This document shows, in pieces, positions 55,036-64,000 of a stretch of 64,000 nt of DNA. This stretch comes from Halioglobus japonicus (GTDB lineage: Bacteria; Pseudomonadota; Gammaproteobacteria; Pseudomonadales; Halieaceae). The stretch is taken from assembly GCA_902705825.1 (NCBI GenBank), contig CACSIL010000052.1:216348-280347 (forward strand), read 5' to 3'. A model generated the notes under the pieces. The model made no database searches and had not been told where the DNA came from. It saw nothing but the letters and a program-made list of their open reading frames with translations. The position numbers were made by a program, and so were the translations under genes. The stretch's first letter is position 1, and the number at the start of each line of letters is the position of its first letter.

Positions 55036-55182
55036 CGTAGATTTCCCTTGAAGTCGGGTCGGCGTATACCAACCCCTTTATTATAATTACGGTAACTGAT
55101 CGAACGCGCACTGAGCCAAGAGTATAGTGCGCGATCTATCGCGCCAAGTAATTTTTGACAGCGTCAAAGGCCACTTGCAACG

Positions 55183-56517
55183 CTATGCCTGGCTCAAGGT
55201 CGCCGCCGCCAACTTGCCGCGCTTTTCGTCTACGGTGAACAACAACAGCAAACCCAGCAGGAAAAATACCAGCGTGGACACCATCGCAAGCGGGTAATTA
55301 CCGTCACTGAGCTCACTGATGACACCGTAACTCACCGGGCCGATAATGGCAGCGGCGCGGTTTGCCAGGCCCCACAATCCGAATATTTCCGCATTGCGTG
55401 ATTCAGGCGTCAACTGTCCGATAAGCGCACGACCGCCCGCCTGAGTAGCGCCCATCGCAAGCCCCATCAGGTTGCCTGCCAGCCAGAGGTCACGCGGCTC
55501 ATCGGCCAATAGTGTCACCACAATTGCAGCGATCCATACCAGCAGTGCCACAGCGAGACTGCGTACTGAGCCGAAACGATCCTGTACGTGGCCGAACGCG
55601 AACGCGCCAATGGCCGCAGTCAAATTGACCACCATAATCAGGGTAATGAGTTGCTGCGTGTCAAAGCCCATCTGTTCCTGAGCATAGATCGCCGCCACAA
55701 CAACCACTGTGGCAACACCTGCCTGAAACAGCGTAAGACACTGCAGGAAGCGAAACAGATCGGGCATGTGTGCGGCGTGGCGCAACGTTTTGCGGACCTG
55801 GGAAAACCCTGCTTTGAGATAGGAAACACCGTCGATTGCAGGCCTGGGCTGGGCGCGCTCACGCAACCATAAAAAGGTGGGACAGGCAGTAAGCGCAAAA
55901 ATGACCGCGGTAATCAGCAACGCAACCGGTACATAATCGGTAGACGCAAGACCCTGGTCGCTAGCCCAATTGATATACATAAGGCACACACCCAGTGTCA
56001 GCAGCCCGCCAAAATAACCCAGACTCCAACCGTAGCCGGATACACGACCCATCCCGTCGGGATGAGCGATCTCCGGCAGGAATGCCGCGATCAGGTTTTC
56101 CCCTAGAGCGAAGGCCACCGTCGCAAGCACCAGGAAGAGCATTGCCAGGGCCACCTCGCCCGGTCCCACCAGCGCGAGCCCCGCTGTGCCGGCCACACAC
56201 AGTATCGAAGAAACCATTAGATAACGTTTTTTTCTGGCCCGGTGATCCGCCACCGCACCGATAACCGGCCCTGCCAGCAACACAAACAGATTCGCAGCGC
56301 CAATGGCGAGTGTCCACAGGAGGGTCGCCGTGCCGGGAGATTGCTCATCAAGCGTTGCCGCAATCACACCGACGAAATAAGCACTGTAGATCGTTGTCAT
56401 CACGACCGTGGTATAGCCGGAGTTGGCAAAATCATAGAATGCCCACGCCGCCAGCTCGCGTTTGCTGGCAGGATGGGCACCCGGTGCAGAAGTCGTCAGA
56501 GGGGTTGAGTCTGTCAT
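55183..56517 (-). CDS. MFS transporter, UMF1 family
   Basis: 444 residues, about 12 helices. The N-terminal AWAFYDFANSGYTTVVMTTIYSAYFVGVIA is the hallmark of the Unknown Major Facilitator-1 (ATG22-like) family; GYGWSLGYFGGLLTLGVCLMYI and GLAMGATQAGGRALIGQLTPESRNAEIFGLWGL are also conserved. Relatives export amino acids or act on vacuolar efflux in yeast; bacterial substrates are not known. It is divergent from a GDPD gene over about 90 bp. Confidence 0.9.
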   Translation of the reverse strand: MTDSTPLTTSAPGAHPASKRELAAWAFYDFANSGYTTVVMTTIYSAYFVGVIAATLDEQSPGTATLLWTLAIGAANLFVLLAGPVIGAVADHRARKKRYLMVSSILCVAGTAGLALVGPGEVALAMLFLVLATVAFALGENLIAAFLPEIAHPDGMGRVSGYGWSLGYFGGLLTLGVCLMYINWASDQGLASTDYVPVALLITAVIFALTACPTFLWLRERAQPRPAIDGVSYLKAGFSQVRKTLRHAAHMPDLFRFLQCLTLFQAGVATVVVVAAIYAQEQMGFDTQQLITLIMVVNLTAAIGAFAFGHVQDRFGSVRSLAVALLVWIAAIVVTLLADEPRDLWLAGNLMGLAMGATQAGGRALIGQLTPESRNAEIFGLWGLANRAAAIIGPVSYGVISELSDGNYPLAMVSTLVFFLLGLLLLFTVDEKRGKLAAATLSQA

Positions 56518-56603
56518 GAAATTCTTCTGCTACTCCATTTACTCAGGCGGTACCCAGAGGCTAACATCCGGGACAACTTCCCGAATAGGCCAGTGTGTTG
56601 CCA

Positions 56604-57395
56604 ATGAGTTTACTCGATATTGCAATGGCAGTCGTTGACTCAATGATGGCGATCATCCCTCGCCAGGTGCCAGAGCGCACGGCACTTGAGCGCTGCAAAA
56701 TTATTTCACACCGCGGTGAACACTCCAGCCAGGGCGTCAGGGAGAATACGATCGAGGCCTTCGAGCACGCCAGGGCCGCAGGAGTCTGGGGAATAGAGTG
56801 CGATATCAGATGGACGGCCGATCTGGTGCCGGTTATTTGTCACGATGCCAGCCCGCAGCGCGTGTTCGGCGAAGCGAGCGCAGTCAGTAGCCTGACATTT
56901 GATCAATTACACAGGCGGGTACCGGGTATTCCTCGCCTGGCAGATGTGATTCAGTTGTTCGGCGGCAATACCCACCTGATGCTTGAATTGAAAGCCGAGC
57001 CGTGGCCGCAACCGGCGAAGCAACGCGAAATCCTGCGCGCACTGCTTGCAACGCTGACGCCAGTGGAGGACTACCACCTCCTTGCGCTGGATCCGAAGGT
57101 TTTTGAGCCGCTGGATTTTCTTCCCCCCGAGTGTTTTTTCCCCGTCGCAGAAACCAATGTGCCCACTATAAGCGCACAGGCCATTGAACACGGCTACGCG
57201 GGGCTGGGAGGGCACTACCTGCTATTGACCAATCAACTGAAGATGCGCCACGCGGCTCACAACCAGCGCCTCGGCACAGGCTTCCCCACGTCCAAATACT
57301 GCCTGTTCAGGGAGCTCAATCGCGGCATTGAATGGGTCTTCAGCAATGATGCTGTTGCCCTGCAGAAAATTCTCGACCGCCACCTGCAACGCTAG
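56604..57395 (+). CDS. Glycerophosphodiester phosphodiesterase (GDPD family)
   Basis: 263 residues from the ATG at 56604 (a GTG three codons upstream is an alternative). The catalytic motifs are ISHRGEHSSQGVRENTIEAF (His in HRG), GIECDIRWTADLVPVICHD (metal Glu/Asp and catalytic His), and MLELKAEPW. It hydrolyses glycerophosphodiesters to glycerol-3-phosphate and an alcohol. No signal peptide, so probably cytosolic. The adjacent UMF1 transporter is divergent, and the product could feed the PlsB-like route elsewhere in the window (inference). Confidence 0.87.
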   Translation: MSLLDIAMAVVDSMMAIIPRQVPERTALERCKIISHRGEHSSQGVRENTIEAFEHARAAGVWGIECDIRWTADLVPVICHDASPQRVFGEASAVSSLTFDQLHRRVPGIPRLADVIQLFGGNTHLMLELKAEPWPQPAKQREILRALLATLTPVEDYHLLALDPKVFEPLDFLPPECFFPVAETNVPTISAQAIEHGYAGLGGHYLLLTNQLKMRHAAHNQRLGTGFPTSKYCLFRELNRGIEWVFSNDAVALQKILDRHLQR

Positions 57396-57502
57396 TATCC
57401 CCAATCAGCGCAGCCCCAAAGACCAGCTGTGGTCTCTTTGCGCCGATATGCTCACCGAGCTATCTCAGCTTGCGCTCCAAATGACGCCTGTTTCTGCCGG
57501 GC

Positions 57503-57531
57503 AAAAAAAAGCCGCGCTACTGGAGCGCGGC
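57503..57531 (-). terminator. Rho-independent terminator of the beta-helix lipoprotein gene
   Basis: On the minus strand, an 8-bp GCCGCGCT / AGCGCGGC stem with a 5-nt loop is followed by eight T residues, 31 bp after the stop codon. A textbook intrinsic terminator, ending the TonB-receptor/lipoprotein operon. The gap 57396-57561 holds nothing else that I can support. Confidence 0.92.
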
Positions 57532-57561
57532 CTGGAGTGTCCCTGGAGGGAGATTACATGA

Positions 57562-60366
57562 TCAGTCGAGTGAACCCTCGATGATCCAGCCTGCCCACCA
57601 GGCATCGGCAGCGGCTGTGCCGGGTTTGACTGCACCGATATAGTCAGTGTTGTCGAACACGAAGCCGGAGCCATTGTTCACAGCGGGTATACCTGGAGCG
57701 CTCACATTCCCTGCGGCCGCTGTCAGTGCGTAGGCTGCGTTCACCGTAAATGCACTTTCACCGGAATTCAGTTCAATATCCGCTGCTCGCTTATCGTAGT
57801 AGCCGTCCAGACAGGCACCCGGTACGTTCACCAGAGTGACATCTGATGCAATGGTGGTGCCAGGCAAAACAGCATCGTCGATGCGGATACAACCCGTATC
57901 GAAATCCCGAACAGCCGTATTGTAGATAGCCGTGGTGAGAGCACCGCGCAGGCGCATACCTGGCTGCTGTCCCTCTGCCGAAGAAGCGTTGTTGTTCACC
58001 GGCCCACCGAGCACCAGCAGGTTTGCCAGCACGGCTTCCGTCTGCGGAACATACGCAGAGTCACTCGAATTGGCCTCAATACCACGTGGATCGTTACTGC
58101 CTGTGGGAGCAACCTTGGTTTGATTCTTACGAACGATAGCGTACTGGATATTACCCTTGTAGCCTTCATCGTAGTCGATGTCATCGTCGTCGTTATTGGT
58201 CAACACCACATGAGTGACGTTAACAGTACCACCAAACCATTCGATGCCATCATCAAGGTTATTGTGGACCTGGATATAACTGATATCAGTGCCATGACCT
58301 ACACCTTGCAGCGTCAGACCGTTGATCTCGTTATCGGGCCCGGCAACCTTACCGCCCTCGGCAATTCGCACATAGCGCAGTGAACCGCTGTCATCTGCAG
58401 GGTCGTTACCGCCGTAGTTGCCGACGATAGTACCGCCCTCACCCTTGACGTTGCAGACCGTGCCAGAACCGTAGCAGGGGCCAGTTCCGCCCTGACCATA
58501 CTGTGGAGCAAAGCCCTGGATAACCACACCACCCCACTCACCTTCACCGTCGAAATCATCATCAAGGCTGCTGAAGGTGATTGGCGCGGCGGGTGAACCC
58601 ACGGCATGAAGTTTCGAGCCACGAGTTACGATGAGAGAGCCCGTATCGAAGGAACGCACCTCCACACCCGGGCGAATAGTCAAGGTGACACCGGCATTGC
58701 GGATTGCCTGAACGTCGGCGCTATTGGCAACAGTAACGTTACCCGCTCCGACTATGACCTCGCCATCCAGGCGCCACTCGACACCAGCGACCATCGTGTA
58801 ATCCTGATCGATAGTGCCGGTAACTGTACAAACTGTGGCGTCATCACTGCAGCTTACAAAAGACGCAGGCTGAATTGGCTCCAACTCGGTAACAGTGCCG
58901 GGCAATGTCCAGCCCTGCCACCAGGCCTCACCGTTAGGGTCAACAGCGCCGATAAAGTCGGTCTGGTCGAACACAAAACCCGAGCCGTTGTTTACCGAGT
59001 TGATCACCGGTGCCTGTGCCAGCTGTGCCGCACTTTCCTGAATGGCCATGGTGTCACTGTAGGTCAGCACCAGTGAACCCACGTTGTCTTCAACATCTGG
59101 AGACAGCTTTTGGAACAATCCATCCTCGCAATCGCCAAGGAAGTTTTCCATGCCGATAACAGTGGGCACAATCTCGGAACCGTCACCTTTCACATCGGCG
59201 TTATCGATGCGCACACAGCCAATATTGAAGTTGCTCACCGAGCTGTTGAAGATGGCTGTTTTCACCGCGCCGCGCAGACGCATTCCGGGCTGCTGCCCTT
59301 CCGCAGAAGACGCATTGTTATTGACCTTACCGCCAATAACCGTGAAGTTAGCCAGCACCGCTTCGGTTTGAGGAACGTACGCCGCATCGCTGGAGTTGGC
59401 CTCAATACCGCGCGGATCATTGGAACCCTGTGGGGCTTCGTTGACATTGTTTTTTTCAATGAGAACGTACTGGATGTTGCCCATGTAGCCTTCATCGTAG
59501 TCAATGTCATCGTCATCGTTGCTGGTCAGTACTGCATATCTCAGGTTCACCGTACCGCCAAACCACTCAATGCCATCATCCAGATTGTTGTGCACCTGGA
59601 TGTACTCCAGTACCGTGCCGTAACCAACACCCTGTAAGGTCAAACCATTGATTTCGTTATCGGGGCCTGCCACCAGGCCGCCCTCCGCTATGCGCACATA
59701 GCGAATTATGCCGGAGTTGTCCGCTGGATCATTACCGCCGTAGACAGATACGTCGGTACCGCCTTCGCCTTCAACATTACACACATCGCCTGTACCGTAG
59801 CAGGGGCCTGTATCGCCCTGCCCATATTGTGGAGCGAAGCCCTGGATAACCACACCACCCCACTCTCCCAGTCCATCGTAATCATCGTCGAGGCTACTGA
59901 AGGTAATCGGTGACGATGCGCTGCCGTCAGCTACCAGCATAGACCCGCGAGTAACGATCAATGAGCCTGTATCGAAAGCGCGGATATCAGTGCCGGGCTG
60001 GATAGTCAGTGTTACGCCTGCGTCGCGAATAGCCTGCACATCACTTTCGCTGCTGATAGTGCGGTTGCCGTCACCAACGGTGACAGTTCCGTCCAGCCGC
60101 CACTGCACCTGACTCAATAAGGTGTAGTCCTCATTGATGGTGCCAGACACCGTACCGACAGAGCAGTCAGTATTGAAATCGACGAAGTCGGCAACAACAA
60201 CCTGCGTGCAATCTCCACCGCTGCTCGATCCGCTCGAACTGCTTGAGCCTGAACTTCCTGAGAAGTCATTAGTGATATTGACATTGTCTCCATCACTGCC
60301 GCCGCAGCCGACAACGCCGGAAATAAGCGGCACAAGTAATGCTATAAACAACTTTTGCTTAAACAT
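57562..60366 (-). CDS. Beta-helix surface lipoprotein with two tandem homologous domains
   Basis: 934 residues from the ATG at 60366 (AGGA about 8 nt upstream; an earlier in-frame ATG at 60438 is unlikely). Signal FIALLVPLISGVVGC lipidates Cys21, then a Ser/Gly linker (37-51). Two domains of about 430 residues (roughly 55-490 and 495-934) share long identical stretches: GSLIVTRGS, EWGGVVIQGFAPQYGQG, GGNDPAD, EINGLTLQGVG, DDGIEWFGGTVN, DDDDIDYDEGY, GSNDPRGIEANSSD, EGQQPGMRLRGA. The repeats suggest a parallel beta-helix. The second copy probably arose by internal duplication. Paired with a TonB receptor upstream by 105 bp, so likely its extracellular partner. Ligand unknown. Confidence 0.88.
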   Translation of the reverse strand: MFKQKLFIALLVPLISGVVGCGGSDGDNVNITNDFSGSSGSSSSSGSSSGGDCTQVVVADFVDFNTDCSVGTVSGTINEDYTLLSQVQWRLDGTVTVGDGNRTISSESDVQAIRDAGVTLTIQPGTDIRAFDTGSLIVTRGSMLVADGSASSPITFSSLDDDYDGLGEWGGVVIQGFAPQYGQGDTGPCYGTGDVCNVEGEGGTDVSVYGGNDPADNSGIIRYVRIAEGGLVAGPDNEINGLTLQGVGYGTVLEYIQVHNNLDDGIEWFGGTVNLRYAVLTSNDDDDIDYDEGYMGNIQYVLIEKNNVNEAPQGSNDPRGIEANSSDAAYVPQTEAVLANFTVIGGKVNNNASSAEGQQPGMRLRGAVKTAIFNSSVSNFNIGCVRIDNADVKGDGSEIVPTVIGMENFLGDCEDGLFQKLSPDVEDNVGSLVLTYSDTMAIQESAAQLAQAPVINSVNNGSGFVFDQTDFIGAVDPNGEAWWQGWTLPGTVTELEPIQPASFVSCSDDATVCTVTGTIDQDYTMVAGVEWRLDGEVIVGAGNVTVANSADVQAIRNAGVTLTIRPGVEVRSFDTGSLIVTRGSKLHAVGSPAAPITFSSLDDDFDGEGEWGGVVIQGFAPQYGQGGTGPCYGSGTVCNVKGEGGTIVGNYGGNDPADDSGSLRYVRIAEGGKVAGPDNEINGLTLQGVGHGTDISYIQVHNNLDDGIEWFGGTVNVTHVVLTNNDDDDIDYDEGYKGNIQYAIVRKNQTKVAPTGSNDPRGIEANSSDSAYVPQTEAVLANLLVLGGPVNNNASSAEGQQPGMRLRGALTTAIYNTAVRDFDTGCIRIDDAVLPGTTIASDVTLVNVPGACLDGYYDKRAADIELNSGESAFTVNAAYALTAAAGNVSAPGIPAVNNGSGFVFDNTDYIGAVKPGTAAADAWWAGWIIEGSLD

Positions 60367-60470
60367 GTTTTGCTTCCTGGTAAAGTTAAAATTTAATGCA
60401 GATCGACTGCACTTTCTTTGCTTTGCTAAATAATTCATCTCATCTCTCCTTGCCGCTGTATGAACAAAGA

Positions 60471-63400
60471 TCAGAATTTGTAGGTCATACCCACCTTGAA
60501 GAACCTACCCACGTTGTAGCTTTCGATGGTGTTACCGTTCTGTGAGTATTCGATTTTGCTGTTGAGGATATTCTTTATCGAACCTTCCAGAATCAGGTGT
60601 TCGTTCCACTCTTTTTCATAGGTGAAATCCACAAGCCACCGGCTGTCTTCATACTCGGGACCGGTATTGGCGCCGCGAGCAACCCGGAAGATTCGCTTGT
60701 CGAAGTAGTTCACCAGCAGGGTGAATTTCTGTTCCGTCGGGTAGTGATCCATGCCCACTTGTATGTTGCCAAGCCACTCAGACTGCCCCTGGAGCTGGCG
60801 CCCGTCGGCATCACTCCCCTCCAGCCGCAGCGAATCCGGAGAGAGATCGACCTTGGAATCGATGTAGGACACATTGCCACTGACAAACACCAGGTAGTCG
60901 TCCGTCTCCAGCACATTCTTGATACCGTCAAGCTCAATACCCCAGAGATCAGCGCTCTCCTGGTTGATGAAGGTATAGCCGTTTGCTGAAGAACCGGAGC
61001 CGTCCACTACCGCGCGCTCTACAGGCTGATCAATAGACTTGTAGAAATAGGCGAGCGAGACACTCTCGGTGTCCGAGAAATAGTATTCCAACCGCAGATC
61101 CGAGTTATCAATGGTAGACACCTGGAGATCGGGATTGCCGTAGATCTGTTCGTTTGTCTGGTCATCGTAGGTTTGCGCGCTGGAGCGTTCGATGATTCCC
61201 GGATACGACACTGTCTGGGAGTAGCCCCCGCGCACCTGTATTTCCTCGGTTGGCCGCCATGTCAGATTGACCGCCGGGTACCAGTCATCGTAATCAAGCT
61301 CACTGTTTACACGCGGATCATTGGGGTACTGCAACTTCTGGTTGAATTTCTCGAATCGCACGCCCGCCAACAGCGTCCAGCTTTCGCCAAAATCTGTATT
61401 GGTGGTGAGGTAACCCGCCTTTATCTCTTCCTGAGAATTGTAGGAGTCGGTATCCGTGGTTTTCGTTGTCAACAGCAGCTTGTTGATCGCGTAGTTGTTG
61501 TAGGTAAGTATCTCGTCCTCGATACTCTGATCGATATTCCGATCGATATCGCTACCGAACTCGGTAATATCGACACCAAAGCGGTATTGATCAAATGTCC
61601 TGTCCTTATCGGACCACATCCCGCCGAGCTTTATCTGTGTCGCACTGGTGCTGCCCCAATCCAGATCAATGGCGTAATCTGCGCCCAGATCCTTGCTGGT
61701 CTCTTTCAGCTTCGACCAGCGTCGCTCGAATGCAGTACTGTTAAAGAAATCGTTGTAGTAGGTATAGGTGCGACGATCAGGTTCGTCCCGCCGGGTTTCC
61801 GAGTAGGCTCCACGCCAGTCGAGTTGGTGGATACCGTGATCAAAATCGAACTCGTTGTGCCCGGTTAACGACTGTGAAATAAACTCCCGCTCAATCCAGT
61901 CCAGCAGGTAGATGTTTTTCTGGTTCTCTTCCGCGTTGTCAATAATGTCATCTACCCGCGTAATATCGTCGGTATTGTGCAGGTACATGGTTTTCGACAT
62001 CACTTCATTGGCCGGGCCATATTCGTACCCCACAGCCGCGTAACCGGTAATCGCAGTAGATTCATCCGAGCGATGGTAATTGCCCTCAGGGCCGATAGGA
62101 TCACTGAGTTCCGCATCGCCCCGATCCGCCGTCTTGCGATCAAAATCAGCGGCCAGATAGTAGCCCCATTCATTGTCACCCGCTGGCAACCTGTCACCAA
62201 ACGCGATTGAGACCTCGGTATTGGGCAAACCCGTTTTGTCTCCGACCTTGTAGTCATCCTGGAATTTGACGCCCAGCTGGGCCGCCTCAGCAGGTGATGT
62301 ACAGCGCACCGGATCAATAGCGGGATCGCAGACTGTTAACGAGCGACCGCCATCGGTGACATCAAGCACACCATTGGGCAGCTTTCTCAGGCCACTGTCA
62401 TAGCCGGCCCAGTCGCCGTTGCTGCTGGCATAGCTGAGTATGTCCGTGCCGGTAGTACCCGGGTTGTAACCGAGCGAGCCACTCACTTGCAGAATGCGCT
62501 CATCGGGAATGCCTTTTGTTTCAATTTGAATGGCACCACCTGTGGTCGTCGCCAACTGGTCGGGGGTATAGGATTTTTGAATTTCTATGCCGCCTACGAT
62601 GACCGTGGGGAAGAGATCCAGCTCGACTTCCCTGCGCTGGGTATCGGTACTGGGCATCAGCAGACCATTGAGTGTGCTGGAAATATAGCGTCCATCCAGG
62701 CCGCGCACAGTTGCATATTTGCGGTCGACAATGGCTACGCCGACAACCCGATTCAGCGCGGAGCCGATATCACTGTCACCGAACCGGCTCAGTTGTTCAG
62801 CGTCGATCGCATTAGTGATCGAGACTGCATAGCGCTCTACGCTGGAGGCATTCTCCTGAGGGTTGAATACACCGAGTACAAACACCTCCTCTATTGGCTG
62901 CGGAGCTGCCACACCACCGGCTATGCCAGCAGCGCCAGCGGCACCCTGAGGCCGCAGTGTTACGGTTGCGTTGACGCCCAGGTCTGCCATTACACGTACT
63001 TTGGGTGCAGTGACAGCCTGATACCCGGGCGCGCTGACATCAATGGCATATTCTCCGCGTGGAATCTTCAGCTCATACACACCGAACTCATCAGTAGTGG
63101 CTGCATAGGCAGAATCAGCGGCTGCGACAGTTGCACCGGCAATAGCAGCGCCGCTGGAGTCTATAATTTTGCCCGTGATAAAGCCCTCGCCTAGTCCACC
63201 CTCAATGCCAAACTTACGAATCGCGACTGCGGGTTCAGCACCGGCGCTGAAGGTAACTTTTATTTCCACGTCCTCTTGCGTGACCGAGCTGAATTCGACA
63301 GGGAAATCGGTCTCATCATTGCGATCGACTAACGTCAGTACATGATCGCCCGGCTCCAGAACAGCCTCAGCGCTACCCCTGACATCCGTTGTCCCGAGGT

Positions 63401-63536
63401 TGCGTTCATCGAGGAACACCGTCGCACCACTTAGCGGGGCATCGTCGTAAAAGACCATCAAGTACAGGTTTGCAGCAAGCACCTGTTGCGACAGAAGAGA
63501 AAGCGCGAGACCCGCGTATACTGCTAATCGTTTCAT
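60471..63536 (-). CDS. TonB-dependent receptor with two N-terminal Ig-like regulatory domains
   Basis: 1021 residues. Signal RLAVYAGLALSLLSQQVLA (cleavage near 22). Two carboxypeptidase-regulatory-type domains precede the barrel: about 24-95 (FYDDAPLSGATVFLD...) and 115-197 (GFITGKIIDSSGAAIAGATV...GVYELKIPRGEY). A TonB-box-like IEEVFVLGVF is near 213, then the plug (SDIGSALNRVVGVAIVDRKYATVRGLDGRYISSTLNGL) and a barrel ending VGMTYKF with terminal Phe. It imports an unknown ligand across the outer membrane. A beta-helix lipoprotein is transcribed with it. No TonB-linked sigma/anti-sigma gene is adjacent. Confidence 0.92.
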   Translation of the reverse strand: MKRLAVYAGLALSLLSQQVLAANLYLMVFYDDAPLSGATVFLDERNLGTTDVRGSAEAVLEPGDHVLTLVDRNDETDFPVEFSSVTQEDVEIKVTFSAGAEPAVAIRKFGIEGGLGEGFITGKIIDSSGAAIAGATVAAADSAYAATTDEFGVYELKIPRGEYAIDVSAPGYQAVTAPKVRVMADLGVNATVTLRPQGAAGAAGIAGGVAAPQPIEEVFVLGVFNPQENASSVERYAVSITNAIDAEQLSRFGDSDIGSALNRVVGVAIVDRKYATVRGLDGRYISSTLNGLLMPSTDTQRREVELDLFPTVIVGGIEIQKSYTPDQLATTTGGAIQIETKGIPDERILQVSGSLGYNPGTTGTDILSYASSNGDWAGYDSGLRKLPNGVLDVTDGGRSLTVCDPAIDPVRCTSPAEAAQLGVKFQDDYKVGDKTGLPNTEVSIAFGDRLPAGDNEWGYYLAADFDRKTADRGDAELSDPIGPEGNYHRSDESTAITGYAAVGYEYGPANEVMSKTMYLHNTDDITRVDDIIDNAEENQKNIYLLDWIEREFISQSLTGHNEFDFDHGIHQLDWRGAYSETRRDEPDRRTYTYYNDFFNSTAFERRWSKLKETSKDLGADYAIDLDWGSTSATQIKLGGMWSDKDRTFDQYRFGVDITEFGSDIDRNIDQSIEDEILTYNNYAINKLLLTTKTTDTDSYNSQEEIKAGYLTTNTDFGESWTLLAGVRFEKFNQKLQYPNDPRVNSELDYDDWYPAVNLTWRPTEEIQVRGGYSQTVSYPGIIERSSAQTYDDQTNEQIYGNPDLQVSTIDNSDLRLEYYFSDTESVSLAYFYKSIDQPVERAVVDGSGSSANGYTFINQESADLWGIELDGIKNVLETDDYLVFVSGNVSYIDSKVDLSPDSLRLEGSDADGRQLQGQSEWLGNIQVGMDHYPTEQKFTLLVNYFDKRIFRVARGANTGPEYEDSRWLVDFTYEKEWNEHLILEGSIKNILNSKIEYSQNGNTIESYNVGRFFKVGMTYKF

Positions 63537-63888
63537 ATTTGGTGTTCGCCTTGACCTTGGAACGGTTTGGTTTACGTGAGCTGTTTCTACGCGAGCCTGG
63601 GTTCTATTCAGTGACTGCGCGTTTAACGTGTGTACTCACAGAATCGATCTGTTTTCTATTGGGAGGCATGCTAGGCGCGCAAAGTGACAGTCTCGTGATA
63701 CTTGTGTTTCAGATTTGTTAAACATTCCACCTGTGCGTGCTTAACGAAGTCATATACTTGACCCACGGGAAGCCAACGAGACAGCCGCAGGGTCTCAGCG
63801 GTGCAGAGAAGGCACTCAGTGGATTGATCAGGAACTGCAGATGGGCAGATGGACTGCGGCTTGAAATCGCGCAGTGTTGCAGGTGCGA
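63537..63888. other. 352-bp region upstream of the TonB receptor, no gene supported
   Basis: It lies between the TonB-receptor start (minus strand) and a CDS cut by the right edge. The plus-strand frame across its left part looks like a shadow of the receptor. No promoter on the minus strand was strong enough to call; a short GAGAC / GTCTC stem near 63779-63797 is the only structure seen. Confidence 0.5.
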
Positions 63889-64000
63889 CTAAAGGCGCAG
63901 CGTCACTTTGCTGTAACCGCCTGCGCAGGTGCTGCTGGCCAGAAAATCTTCAAGCTTCAGATTCACCAAGGCGTTATCGCTGCTCGAAGTGGTGAACACC
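63889..64000 (-). CDS. C-terminal fragment of an unidentified protein (cut by window edge)
   Basis: A 36-residue C-terminal tail with TAG stop at 63889: it ends LEDFLASSTCAGGYSKVTLRL. Codon pattern and the hydrophobic/charged alternation look coding, but the fragment is too short to assign. The 5' part lies beyond the right edge of the window. Confidence 0.45.
   Translation of the reverse strand, partial: VFTTSSSDNALVNLKLEDFLASSTCAGGYSKVTLRL

Noticed and set aside
58120-59637. Plus-strand frames opposite the beta-helix lipoprotein
   Set aside because: They mirror its repeats on the opposite strand and have no independent signals.
63389-63721. Plus-strand 110-codon ORF at the start of the TonB receptor
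   Set aside because: Half of it overlaps the receptor signal peptide region. It has a hydrophobic stretch but no start signal, and could only be a weak candidate.

Overview
The window reads as a marine gammaproteobacterial chromosome of fairly high GC. The best guess is a Cellvibrionales/Halieaceae-type organism. This is an inference from the gene mix: a TonB receptor paired with a beta-helix lipoprotein, FATP-type acyl-CoA synthetase, PAPS-type sulfotransferase, alkylsulfatase-like MBL enzyme, UMF1 transporter, EttA-family YbiT, DbpA and RhlE helicases, and many lipoproteins with clear lipoboxes. No rRNA, tRNA, CRISPR array, integrase or transposase was seen. Genes lie on both strands in short operons, so this looks like core chromosome rather than an island.

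Layout. 0-4.4 kb: a GDSL esterase cut by the left edge, an unknown outer-membrane barrel, an esterase with a well-formed promoter and palindrome, and a LeuB/isocitrate-type dehydrogenase. 4.4-4.75 kb: a gene-free stretch with a long inverted-repeat element. 4.75-7.7 kb: a benzoylformate-decarboxylase-like TPP enzyme and an FAD D-2-hydroxyacid dehydrogenase, which could form a two-step oxidation/decarboxylation path. 7.8-15.7 kb: a Yej/Dpp-type peptide ABC transporter (SBP, two permeases, fused ATPase) divergent from a POT-family peptide symporter. 15.7-23.2 kb: a trans-acting-enoyl-reductase-like protein, a 1013-residue coiled-coil/propeller membrane protein, and lutABC for L-lactate oxidation.

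23.2-28 kb: a SYLF protein, an active GAPDH preceded and overlapped by a GAPDH paralogue that has lost the catalytic cysteine, a small lipoprotein and an HD-GYP protein. 28.3-33 kb: an operon of a sorbosone-dehydrogenase-like propeller with a CxxCH motif, a CDP-alcohol phosphatidyltransferase, a YbhP-like EEP enzyme and a PlsB-like acyltransferase (a phospholipid module). Then come an acyl-CoA synthetase, RhlE, two surface lipoproteins, Fpr divergent from a LysR regulator, a class II aldolase-like protein, YbiT and DbpA.

44-64 kb: an alkylsulfatase-like MBL enzyme and sulfotransferase, a DUF3313-type lipoprotein, bactofilin with a methyltransferase-like protein, glutamate decarboxylase followed in the same reading frame by a six-helix membrane protein, a DUF4124 protein, an alpha/beta hydrolase, a MAPEG protein, a secreted alpha/beta-hydrolase-domain lipoprotein, a UMF1 transporter divergent from a GDPD, and finally a TonB receptor plus internally duplicated beta-helix lipoprotein ended by a strong terminator. 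A last CDS is cut by the right edge.
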